Positions 1 through 13,000 of a stretch of 64,000 nucleotides of DNA are shown here, piece by piece. The position numbers and the translations under genes were made by a program. The notes below the pieces were generated by a model. It saw only the letters and a list, made by a program, of their open reading frames with translations, was not told where the DNA came from and searched no databases. Location: the NCBI RefSeq assembly GCF_003073045.1, contig NC_037592.1, forward strand, positions 7,480,047-7,544,046, written 5' to 3'. Source of the stretch: Pomacea canaliculata. Its lineage: Eukaryota; Mollusca; Gastropoda; Architaenioglossa; Ampullariidae. Positions within the stretch are counted from its first letter, which is position 1; each line of letters begins with the position of its first letter.

Positions 1-511
1 ACTGACCCTTCCCCCTTCAAAGAACAAGGTATCTAAATTACTAATTTAGTGAAAGGTTGTGAAAATACTCTGTACATGCCAGTTTCATGCGACTATGGAA
101 ACAAACTCTTCACTCCACAAAGTTATCACACATTTTCACAGCAATCTGGTCCATCTTGGCTAAACCTCTGCTCATTACTCTAACCAGTACGTTTCCCTTT
201 CGAGAGAGAGGTTTAGAGGTTTGGGTTGTTTTCATGGGCCATCATAGTTTAATATCATTACTTAAAGAAATGTTTGAATACTACAACCACAAAACGTGGA
301 AAAAATAATGGAGAATCAACGGAAACATACAGATAAATTTTGTAACCTGTCCATGTTGTTAAGATACATTCTGCCAAGTTGAAGATGTCAAGGAAATCAC
401 AAGGTATCCATGCCGATTGAGGTAATCTTCTAGCTCAATCCAAAGTCATCTTCCTACTTCATTCAAGTGGGATCTATACCTTTCTTTGTTACATTCATTG
501 TCGAAACATAT
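1..511. other. 3' flank / 3'UTR side of the TRAF6-like gene
   Basis: This stretch lies just past the TRAF6 stop codon on the minus strand and is AT-rich with no supported coding sequence. A possible minus-strand ATTAAA polyadenylation signal sits at 248-253, so part of it is probably the 3'UTR. The only open frame here (87-308) resembles no family I recognise. Confidence 0.5.
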
Positions 512-1027
512 TCAGCAGTTGGGAAGTACTTGGGCCTTGATAATAAGCGTGTCATTTCGTATGAATGAGGAACCTTTCACAGAACTCAAGGGAAGAAACT
601 CCATATAGCCAAAACCTTTATGGTTTCTTGGAGTTGAAGGCTTTTGAAATGCAGCCAGGTTTGGTTTTGCAACAAGGGTCTCAGACACATGGTGCCTCAT
701 TTCACAGCGTTCATTCTGATCGATGACAGAAAGAATAATTTTGCCTGAGAATGGCCAGTCCAGAAGGTCATCATATTCCCCCTGCATGAAATGGACGAAT
801 AAAGACAAGTGACTCCCTTTTGCTGAATCCACCCCATTGAGGTTGGCTCGGATGCAGATTTTGTATCCCATAGAGGCTGAGGTGTAAAACGGTTGACTGT
901 GAAGGGCTGTCATTGCCCCATGCTCTGCATCTCGCAGGAGCTTGGAATAATTCCTGATCCGCCAGAAAAATTGACCGCTACACACTCTGCTTTCAAAGTC
1001 GCTGATCTGTGCCTCGAGTTGCTTGAC
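512..1027 (-). CDS. TRAF6: TRAF6 exon 8: coiled-coil end and MATH/TRAF-C domain
   Basis: Starts after acceptor ttgcag in phase 0 and runs to TGA at 514-512. [15 protein letters not shown] finishes the coiled coil. The MATH domain begins at FFWRIRNY and ends at DTLIIKAQV. Its closest recognisable relatives are TRAF6 MATH domains (PFY...[23 protein letters not shown]). This is the receptor/IRAK-peptide binding part. Confidence 0.95.
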   Translation of the reverse strand, partial: VKQLEAQISDFESRVCSGQFFWRIRNYSKLLRDAEHGAMTALHSQPFYTSASMGYKICIRANLNGVDSAKGSHLSLFVHFMQGEYDDLLDWPFSGKIILSVIDQNERCEMRHHVSETLVAKPNLAAFQKPSTPRNHKGFGYMEFLPLSSVKGSSFIRNDTLIIKAQVLPNC

Positions 1028-4000
1028 CTGCAAACAAAACAGCTAATGAACTGAAAATGCATGCTCATGCCCATTACATGGACGTCATGTTGGTTTTGTT
1101 AGATTTTGTTATTTTGAGGGCCTGAACCATCTTGCAGCTAGATTGTTGATACTTACCATTAAATGTCATATGTTAGTGACTACTCTGTGGCAGACCATGC
1201 TTTATAAAGCCACTTTTTACTATATCTCATGGTAAAGAAGGTCAAAGTGAAAAAGTCTCAAGACCTCATGATGCACAAAAAAATTAGCATCAATGTTTTA
1301 CCTCAAAGAAAATGTATATGGCCACATTTCCTCAGATTGCTTTTAATTGTGGTTAGGGACTAATTATTACACAATGTACAAAAAATGATCACCTTTTGCT
1401 TGAGCTCCTGATTCAGCTGGTCACAACGTTTCGCCTTTGCCTGTAGCTCAATCAAACACTGGTCATGCATGGCCAAGCTTGCATCTTGGGTGACGTTTCG
1501 AGCTTTCAGTGACTCGAAGTCTTCGCTGGAAGCTGACGGCAAGCTCTGGAAGCCACCTACACCACTAGAGTTTGAATGTCCAGATGTGTGACTGAGTACT
1601 GAAGCCTCCTGTGTGCCAATCGACACGGCACTTCCCATGAGAGAATTTTTAGGGTCCGATGGGCTTCGATAAAAAGAAATGGGTCCTGCTGATTCTTCAT
1701 GAGTTTGAGCATGAGAGTCAACAAAACTGGATCCAGGTACAGGTAAACGAGGTAGCTGTTGTTTCAGCTGCAAAGAAATAAATCACAATATGCTGACCAA
1801 GCTGCAAGAAACTCCTTTGTAAAAGTGTGATCCTCCCCTCGTAACATTATTCTAGTTTTAAATGTAAAAGTTTACTTGTAAAAAGTAATCAAGACTACCC
1901 CAGATCTAGCAATGTCATACTTTCACGTACACAAAAGATACTACTTAAACATACTTTTTAAGTTCTCCAACCACACTTAAAGGACAACTCCTTGGACAAA
2001 CTATACTATCTTATAGTGTGCTCTCATCAACATACTTTCACATGACTTTGTTGTTGAGATACAACACTGGCATAAGAAAACTGTCCTTACTGTCTGACTG
2101 TCCAAACTCATTCTGGGCAGTTTCCCTAAAGAGAGTTGCTGCAGCGACAGAGCCAAGCCAGACAAGAGTCCCGAGGTCTCAGTGGGCACAAGACCACGGG
2201 TGGTGCTGGTGCTGCTTTCAGGTGAGAGACGTTGAATGCCTAGCACATGCATGATGGTTGTCAGTCCATTGCACAGTAGCAGCATGTGTTCCTGCAGGTT
2301 GTCTTGTAGGTGGGTCTTCTCGTTGCACCGTTCCATCTGTAGACAAACCAACAGGTGGGGCTTTGCTGTCAGATCAATTTTTTTCAGGGACCTACTCTGT
2401 ATGATTACTGCTTTTCATTTATAAACTTCAGCTTTGGAATTCTCTTCCTTTCTCCATCTACCTCAACTTTGAACTCAGTTGTGTCTGTATGTGCCTTGAA
2501 TCCTTAGTCACTTTTAAATTATTATTAAGTTCTCTTTAACCTACTAACCACTAGGCTATGGAGCTCTTCCCAGAATAAAGGTAGTTGGTGTCATTTCCTG
2601 GTCAGGACAAATATATTCGTGCCACATTCTTACAGACAGCAAATAATGCTGCACACTGATCACATTACAAGCATCTAATTGAAAATTTCCCTTTTTTCAC
2701 CCTCTAATAAGGAATGTGATTCAGAGGTTAATAGTAGCAACCCTGCAGTTAATATGTTCTTCTAGTCATGAGATAAAAATTCAATTCAATGGAGTATTTT
2801 TTTCTGTATACGCATATTCTGGACATATTCATCTAATGCTAAAAATCTGTTTGTTGGCACAAAGTGCTGGACACATGATGGTGGATTTCAGAAAATACAA
2901 AACTGATGCTACTGCTTATTTCTCACAGTGTTTACTTTCACTTGACACGTTTTTACAATAGCAGTTAAACTTGGGCAGCCAAAAATAACAAGCGCAGGTA
3001 AAGTGGTGTTAAAAAACAAATTAAGACAGCAGAAGAAAATGAGCCATTCAAAGCTGGCTGCTTAGAAACTAGCCAGTTTTGGTCATGACTCAAAATCATT
3101 GATTTACTAAGAATGTTTACAAAGCTTGTTTACTAAGAATGGTATACTTAAGCTTTTCAAATTATGATATTTCGATCAAAGTTATCTTTTGCTGTTGTTC
3201 ACAACTTACCCTCTGCAAGTCCATGTATGACAGTAAATTTCTTATGACAGTTACTCCACAGAAAAAAAAACAAAACCAAACAACAGATTCACCAGGGCAC
3301 CAGGAAGTTTTGAACAATGTCGCAAAAATAAGTAGTGTAACAATATAAAGAATGTAACAACCTACAGCACATTGCTTTATCATCACGGACAAGGAAGGGC
3401 GGTCATTTCTGAGTAGCTGAAGGAGGAAATATGGGCTGTGTTGGTGATCTGAGCAACGGGTGAAATCATGCGATAGTCTGAGGGTGAGAATGGGAGTGCA
3501 AGTTCATTTTCAAACTGGGGTGGGCCATAGAAATACAAAGGAAACTGATCGACATCTGTCCTGTCCCTGTCTGATGAGTAAAAATATGACAACTTGTTGC
3601 ATAAAGCTGTAAGAGGTTGTATGATTTGTGCAACTGTTTTGATTATCAACCACCTGTCTATCTGGGGCTGGGCTATTTCTGAAAAAAAATCACTGATCTC
3701 CATCAAGGAAGTTTAAATCTGGAAATCATGAGACAGGGAAGAAAAGCTTACACAGTGGTGTATGCCTTAATGTCTCCTCCTCTCTTTTTCTTTTTTTTTT
3801 TTTTAAAACCTTTTAAGTCACAACCCATTTCCTTCCCTTTACTTGTCTCCCCAATATAAAGCCCCCACAACGACCTGAAAAGGTTAAAGGATGACCTTTA
3901 CCTTATCTCACTTGTCTCCTGTTGTATAAGCTTGGGACAGGCAGTCCCTGGTACATTTCATTCATTTTTCTAAGTTACCTGTTTTATTAAGTTACCATAC

Positions 4001-7000
4001 TTCATGTTTTCAAGAAATATGCTAAACTCTATTGCAGCATCATATAGGTCAAACTTTCAAGGTAACTCTCAAAGAGAAATTAAACATTATCGTTGAAGAA
4101 AACATTTTAAAAAAAAACTCCAAACCCAACTACTGGTGAACAGCAGGCAGTTTAGGCTCTACTGACATATACTGACAGGTATTCCACAGCTAACACTGCA
4201 GTCCCTCCCTCAGCAGCCTGAAGTACACTAGATCTTCTTGCTGCTTTTATTAGATGCTGCAAAATGGCAACAAAGAACTATGCATCTGATGTGCAAAATA
4301 AAAAATGGGGACAACGATTTAAAAACAAAAACAAACCATCCATTTCCAACAAAATTTCCAAGCAGAAACTTGTATAGGTCCCTAGTTTGGTAGTGTAACT
4401 ACTGACACCTCTCTTCTAACCCATTATTCTATGTCTAGGCCAAACCCTAAGCTTTCCCTACTCCTTATAAACTGTACCTCCCCTCCTTTGAAATGCTAAC
4501 CCTAACTGCTGCAATCCTCAGTCCATGCAGTTTCCTGTAGTGTATTTACACTATTTATATGCACAAATTCACACACCTCATTCTCTCTCCCTTGACATAC
4601 TGCATTTTTCCCAAGCAAATCTCAAATAATCATATCAGTGCTTTCTGTATTTATAAAAGCAAGAGCAGCTATCCTACCTCAGCATTACAGCCCAAAGTGT
4701 GAAAAGCACAATGCAGCGTCTTTCTGGGGCACACTGTGGCCTCATGTTCTGCCATCTGAAAATCAACGCACAGAAAATGTACACAACAGACAAATGTGAA
4801 CTTAATTTTTTGTTGTTCTTACTTATGTAATTACAAATCATGATGGTTTGCACAGCAGTAAAAGTCTCACTTGAGAAGCAAAAACTAGTTTTAGTTCATA
4901 GGATCAGCTAACAGACACATCTGTGCTTTTTAAAGAAAATAAATACATCGACATATGCAAATCTATGCAATTGATTACAAATCTTATCATTTTAGATAGT
5001 CTGACAGCTTAAAAACATTGAATAAAATCCGTGCTGACTACAAGCTGTTGCTATAATTATGAATTTTTGATCCACCCTTTTTAGGGATTAGATGTCACCT
5101 GTTCTTAGACAGGATTGTATATGATTACTAGTTGAACTATTAACCGCCACTAGTTCAGTTTATTGCAGCACCACCCAGGTATAGCATTACACCTCAGCAC
5201 CTATAACCAGAATCAAGCAACACCTGACAGTCACTAAATTTATTTAGTCCTTACTGTTACACGCTCTGTGGTGCTGGCATGTGGCCTTCAAATTGTGACC
5301 TTGCATGAAAAGTTTGAAAAGTTCTACCTCTGAAGAGTTAGTATTTTCAATTCACAAAATATTTACGTTTATTGTCAAAAATTATAAATCAGTCTAAAAC
5401 TCAACAAGCACTGAGCATTGGAATGGTATAAACTCCACATTTTATTTTATCCCCATATCATAGAAGAAAACAAATTTAAGGTTTGTAACTATTAACTTTT
5501 TTCAAATGCAATAATTTATTCACTAGAGCAGGAGAGTTATTGAGCAGACCACATTCAAAATAAACGCTAGCAACAAATGCTGAGGCCCTGCTGAAATCGG
5601 CATTTCAGTGCATCAGGACAGAGTTACACATTTGTTTAGCATAAGACCTGGCTACTCAACAAGAACTCACCGCTTGCATCTCCATCTCTTCCTCACAGAA
5701 GTGGCATTTCACCTGCCTTTTTGGACACACCTCAACATGCGTCTGTTGAAAGCAGAACATTCTACATTTCAATGGCAAGTTTAACACTTCAATTATTCAT
5801 GTTTTGCTTTGCTCTGTCTAGTGTTATCAACACAACTCTAGTGAGCTATTCATCTGTCACTTGTCTGCATCCTCCACATTCAGAAGGAAAAAAAAAGTCT
5901 GTTCACGAAACATACTATGCTACATATAGAATAGGCTCGTTACACAGTTCACATTATACAAAACAAGCACATGAAGTCATACATCTCAACAGTCAAGGAT
6001 GCACTACACTTTAAAACATAGCAATGCTACAACAACATTCTAAAGACACGATCTTCAGTTGATGTGGCAAAATAACACGTACAAGACAAGCATCAAACTG
6101 AAAATGTCCAAAGATTCCTTCCCTAAACAGCTGCAGTTTGACATGCATTTAAGTGTTCCCTGAGAACACAATGCACATCATTAAAAAGACAGGATGTTCT
6201 CCAACAGTAAGGCATGTGGTTTTCTTCAATGTACTACCAGCGGAAGGAAGCTGCATCAGATGGCATGTGAAAAATCCGGAGGCTGGGTGTGGCTATTTTT
6301 GATTTAATGTACTTCACAATGGGATTTTTTTCTTTTGTCTGCAATTGCCAACATGCATTTGTGTCTGGTTGGGGAAAGTGACAAAAGTTACTGCAGCTGT
6401 TTTATATAATTCATATCCACAGGACATGGTAGAACTCAAAAGTGAAAATACATTGTCAATCGGCACTCAGCTCTCTCCATACAAACAACATCCATTTATC
6501 AGATCTATCCACACATACAACTTTGGAGAAGGTAAACAAGTTTAAGCAGCTGAACTCTACATAATATCTGGTACTGATAGCTCAGGGTAGAACTCGTGGA
6601 GTGTGAGAGTTACTTAAAGTCCTCTATACACCCCTATTATCCTGAAACTCAGCTCTCTACACACATGCAACAACATTTATTCATCAATATATCATTATTT
6701 CACTTCATGGCCAACAGGTTGTCACAGGATTTTCATTCACATCCCTTACTTTTTTTCACACATGACACTCCTTTCCCCAAAAGCTACCTGACATTTGACC
6801 ACCCAAAAAGGAGGGCAAAATCGTCTGGGTAAAGCTCAGGTGGGAGTCAGTGTCACACCAACATGACATCCTCATATCAAGGTTGAGTTGAAGTGAACCA
6901 GGAACATCTGTAGTTCATGTTATCAGCAAAGTTTTTTTTTTCCATCATGATAGCAACACACTGTTCTCTCTTTGTGCTATGCTTAATCCTTTCTCATTTT

Positions 7001-10000
7001 CTTTACTGTAACTTCCACAACAAAATCAATGTTCAAAGCTATAAGGCAGCCTAAGATTTAGAGAAGAAAGATTCAGGGATGCTCTCTAGAAAGAGAACCT
7101 TTACAGCTAGGTGCAGATAATTTTTGGGGGGATGGGTGGGTGGTTTGACAGCCAAACCCTCCCCACAGGTTAGAAGATTTTCTTTTTGAATTGTACTAAT
7201 CTCAAAGGCCTTGACAAGAAATTAATGTGAGAGGGTTGGTGCAGGGAGGGTGCATGGGCCTTTTTGTAACCAAGCCTTTTGGCAACTAAACCAATTCATC
7301 TTTCAATGAATTGCCATGTCCGGTGGCTTCTGTCTTTCATGGTTCAGTTGCAAAACAGCATAAGAAATTTTTACCCCAAAAGGATTGCACTAACAAATAA
7401 AGGAAAAGAGGGACACAAATCATTACTGACTCATCTGCCAATTTCTCTTCTGCAAAAAAGTTCCTTCATTTTATATACTTTTAATTGTGATTATGGGATA
7501 AGGGGTTTAGCCCAATACTGTGCTATTATCAGCTAATATCTTTTTTCAGTGAAATATGTCCGCCATACCCAGGTAACCAGGTTAGTCTGTAGTCCTGTCA
7601 CTTCCTTGTCTCCACTGCCCTGTTTAAGTGCAGCACTTTTGATACAGATTTAGAAAAGATCCTTAAAAATATACTGTAACAGAATGGGAAAAAACTTCAC
7701 AGAAAGTGAAACATGAATATGCACAAACATGTGCACATGCAATGTGCATGCAGATGTTTCTACACAAATATGCCTATACACATGACCTGCAGAACAAACT
7801 GCATGTGCCCTTGGGTGCAAGCATGCACTCTCATACACAGTTCCTCCCACTCTCCAGTGCTCTCCTACATGTTCTCACTTCTGAAAATACTAACAATATT
7901 GTGAAAATACTAATATAAATGATGTCTGTTCATTACACAGCTAAATGAAAGCTGAGTACTCAGTAGTACTAAGTGGTAGTGAGTAGCCCTCTAAACAAGA
8001 GTTCAAACATGTTTTGTTGCTAACCCCATTACTGGGTAAGGCCCTAAATATCTGGGTTAACACTGTGTACACTTAAGTTTCGCAGAATGGATCCTTTACT
8101 TCCTAGTCCTAGTAGCTGGCAAGCAGTGAAATCTTGACGAACTTGACTCAAGCTGTGAATATTTTTTTCCCTCTTGTTTTGAAATGATTTAAGCAGCTTA
8201 CTCGTTTCAAAACAAGAGTGAAAAAATGCATGGACATCCTTTTTCTTCTCCACTTATTCTAAAATGGAAGATATCATGAACAACATGACAACTAAGCACA
8301 CAACTAGAGTACCACTATTACCAAGTAAATTAAAATTATCAAATCTTTCAAACAAAGCAAAAAAGAAAAAAAAATTAAGGAAAATAATTTATCTTTAAAG
8401 ATTGCTTATCCTATTTATATGATATGAGATTCCCTTTTCCCATATGTTTGTTACTTGTTCATTCCAATTTTTGCACTTTGGCAAAGCACATTTCACATTC
8501 ACTGACACACGTTATCTGACGCATACAGGAAAACTGTAGCAGCTCTATTTGTCTCAGTCTAGCTATGACATCTTTGTTTCTTCCCTATTGGTTGATTGTT
8601 ATCATCCTTGAGGGCCTGATTGTTCAACATCGTAAAGGGGTATGTGAAGTGGATACTGCCAAACAGAAGGAAGTAAAAAGACTGAAAGAGACAAAGAGAT
8701 TATGCATGTATGTATATAGATATGTGTATGTGTGTGCATGCATGAGAGATCAAGGGAAATCAGAATCAGTGACATCAAAAGTCAACATAGAGCATTGTGG
8801 ACTGGTCCAAGCTTTTTTATATCAATAAATTGTTATAATCAACCTCAAGGTATTACTATATCATTTCCCTTTTATAATTTATAATTTACAACCCCCCCCA
8901 CCTCCAAAAAAAATCCCAATAAATTGGGCCCTGATTGTCTAATTCTCTAACAGCTAGTTTTTTCAAATGTCCTTTCCTGCCACACCATCCATTCCCTCTC
9001 TCCTCACCCACAAGGAGAACAAGATGGGTGCTTCATGCTGAATCAGCAATAAATAACTGCAATGTTGTCTAGCCCTGTAAAAAGTTGCTAGTCTAAAGAG
9101 AAATTAGGTCACCAGTGGCAAGAAAAGACACCCCGCTCATAATCATCACAGTTAATGTCACAAATGCATTGCCAGTGTGTCACCAGATCAAACCCCTTCG
9201 CCTCATGGGAGACAAACAGCTAAATAACATTGGTCAATACTGAAATTACAACTGACTTAAAAAGATCCCAATCTGTAATTAATCTTGGTGTGCTAAACAC
9301 AAATATGACCACAAAAACTTTTTACTGTCTCTCATTTTGAAGATATTTAATATAGTTCACTTTATTTGTTTCACTGTGTAAATTTATCCAGTAGGACTGT
9401 AATAACATTCTCTTGATTCAGCTAATGAGGACGAGGGTGAGCAGACCTGTTGTTCTCCTGGTTAGTCAGCATCCAATGATCCAGATTTTCACTGTGGTCA
9501 TCAATATAACACAGGAAGAACTATATGACCTGGTTTGTGATTTGGACTTAACCAAGAACAAGGCAGAATTGCTAGGTTCAAGACTCCAATAATCTTCCAG
9601 ATGATGTTACAATTACTTCACATGAAATGCTTTTTGCCTAGTGTCTATAAACTCTCTCAGGAATATTAGGGCAGAAAACTACTACAAGGAACTAGCAGAA
9701 GACATACTGATGCAGTATCAGAAATTGGCTGCAATATGTCTCTAAAGATCCACTTCCTTTATTCCCATCTGGATTTCTTTCCTGACAACTGTGATATGGT
9801 GAGTGATCAACATGGTGTACAAGAGACAGGCAAAGAAAACTAAGATACAGTCTATGACTTGATTTTGTACAGTTATTAACCATAGGTCAATTACTATTAG
9901 CATGCATTTTGTGATGTACACAATAATTATTTCAGATTTCAAAAAAAAAAACTAGACCCAATTTTGCATTTTGATTGTCATATTCGTGTCACATTACCAA

Positions 10001-13000
10001 ACCAGTTCAGTTCTATAGACCACCATATCGGTTTTGCAGAGGCTTAAAACCTTCAAACCAAACTGTTTAAGTTCATTTGAACTCCAGATGAGATAAATTA
10101 GTTTTACTGTAAGGCAACTGTTCTCCAGAAATGAACAATCTTTTCCTAGGACTTTAAAAAAAAGTTGACCACTCACAACTGCAGACATCATAACCCTTGC
10201 ACACCTAGTCATAGAAAACACTCCTACCTGCAACTTCCTGGTCTTAAGACACTACTTCTCTAACTAAACCTCCTAGATCAGGATGATAGGCAGACAGCCA
10301 CAACTTTACAAGCCTGTAACAAGTTTTAAAGCCTGCAACATCTATTATAGGAATCATTTGTTCAATATCACTTTTACTTTTCCAGTTTTTTTAGATTTAA
10401 TGGCAGTCTCTTTCGTTCACATGAATCTGAAAATTTGCAGACTTTCAGAAAAAAGCAAAAGCATGAAACCCTTCTTATTCAATACAAAGGGGCTAACAGG
10501 ACATCATACGTCCTGTTTCAGAGAAGAGACCTCAATAAGAGTTTAGTTAGGACACCCTTGCATACTACACCCATGTGTGCACCCCACTCCCACACACACA
10601 GAAAGAAAAGGGTAGAATTGACTAGTAAGATAATATTTCAATTATGATGTTCCAAAAAAGTAATTCTAGAACACCTAGTCATATTGGAGTTATAAAATAC
10701 ACACCCAGCAAAACACACACAGGTGTATACTTTACAAAGACAGGTTCTACAGAAACAAAGTCTTATCATGTCCCTGCAATGACAGCCAATAGTATGATTG
10801 GTAAAGATCTTGTGAGTGCTTCCACAGCTATATAAGGAGACAGATGAGATGAGCACAGGCTTTCCTCAAACTCCTGCTATTTATAGCCTTAAGCACTCAA
10901 AAGAAACACCACTTTTAAAGCAAAGGAAGATTGTCTTGCATACCATAACTGTCAAATGACATAAATATTTTTAATTTAATATAGTTAATTTAGGATATTT
11001 TAACTGTGCTTGGGCCGCGTGCACTGCCACGCTAGCTGGATGCTACCAACTAGCAGTCAGCTAAATAACATAACATTTCAGCTAACTGCTAACACCTGTC
11101 CCAATTCTGCACATCACTCTCATTCTCACACAGACATTTCCCCTACCTCACACACACAAATGACTTGCATGCATGTATACCTGTACTGAAACAGATTATT
11201 GCAACACACACATTGCATGTAGTTAAGTATTCATATGCATTTATGCAGGTACACGTTTTGCTTGTATGTGTTCTCTATGCTCTACTTATCTATGTGATCC
11301 CTTGCCCTGTTTGCAAGCAGGACATCCTGATACTTTCTGCAAGCTAACATACTGCCATTCACTAAAGCAGATGAATACATAACTTAATATATCCTTCTAC
11401 TGCACTGTCTTTACTAGCTTCCCAGCGTTTAACTCAACAAAGCAATATTACTTTATTTCTACAGCCATGTTATTACTATACTGGGCAAAGTGTATAGTCC
11501 AACTTAGAACTGAAGAAGAAAATAAGATTTTATGATGCAAGTTTTCCTTATATTTTCAAAGGGCTATATTCTTAAACTAAAGCTACTCCACAGAAACACA
11601 GATATGTTAGTTAAAACATGGCCAAGAGGTAAAGGGCATGAAAAACTCCCACCTTCAGCTCCTTGTAATGTCTAACAAAGTGCATCAGGTTTAGTAACTT
11701 TGTGATGTAAACTTGAATCTTGAAGGACCTACCCAAGCATCCCTGCTGAGGAAAGTGGCACCGCAGTTCGGACACTGAACGTTCCGCAGTTCACACAAAT
11801 GCTGAACATGCTCAGCAAGATCTCGTTTGAACAGCACGTTGCTACATCGATTTGGGCAAGGAGCCAAACCAAAGGGACATTCTCTCTGATGGGCCTGCAA
11901 AACAAATATATAAGTATAATATATATCGCCTTGTCTGCGAATGCCCATAATTCATCCAGGGATGTCTGGAAGATGAGATTTTGTGAGAATACACATGCAC
12001 TCAAGTAGGAGAAATGGGAGAAATGGGAGGCTGGATATCAATAAGGTGCGTGTATGCCTGCTGGTGATGCAGTGATTTGCAAACAAAATCTTCCAGCATG
12101 CATGCACATACACAGCTTACAAAGTGTTTATAATCCTCTATTACAACTTGGTATTTTTTTTGGGGGGGTTGGGGGAGAATTTTGTAAAGGACTCCAGTTT
12201 GCAAGGCAGTGTGATTAAATTAACAAGTGAAGAAAGAGCCAGGGACACTAATGAACACCTTCAAATGAAAACTGTGGAGACTGTACATTTCAAAAGGAAA
12301 TATAAGAACATTGAACATCGGATAGAGTTTTCCTTAACTTGCTATAGTCCCAAACTGTCACGTTTTTCTTATTTTGCATCTACAATGCTCTGTTATGTAT
12401 ATGAGCCTGTTTGCATCGATTCTGCTTTCAACCAATCCTACATTTAGTGCTCCTAATTGAGCTATAAAGACTTGGATGATTTCCCGTCCCCAAACCAACA
12501 GTAAATTCAGGAGCTTTAGGTGCACACATTGTGATTTGTATTTTAAAGCCAACAGCCAGAATCCCTCTTTTGGAATATGACTTTAAAAGTGTTTTGGTGT
12601 GTGCACTGAATGGTATATGGCAAATACTCAAAACAACATTGGACATTCTGAGGGAAGAAGCCTGTGGGTGTGCATGTAGTCATGATAAAACTGCCCATTG
12701 TGTGAGAACTGACATTGTTGTCCACCTGCAGTTGTATAAGACAAAAGAGCGCATCATTTGGTGCACAAATTTTAGCTGTCATTTATGCACTTAAGTAATT
12801 TAGAATGATTGCTTGACCTTACAAAGATATCCACATGTACATGCAGACCAGCTGTTACATATGTGTCTTGTTTGTTACCTGAAGCTGTTTCACTGAGGTG
12901 ATTGTATCGCATCCCTGCTTGCTGTTAGGACACTTAACATTGAAATTCTGGATTTCTCGTTTGGCAAAGTTGTCAGCAAACAAATCCTTCTCCTCAAATG

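Noticed and set aside
3383..3706. 107-codon minus-strand frame inside a TRAF6 intron, considered as an extra exon
   Set aside because: It matches no TRAF segment, and flanking exons already join in phase 0 with continuous zinc-finger sequence.
7650..7918. Cys/His/Met-rich frames on both strands, considered as a zinc-finger exon
   Set aside because: They come from alternating purine-pyrimidine (TG/CA) sequence, with no spaced Cys/His pattern matching a known finger.
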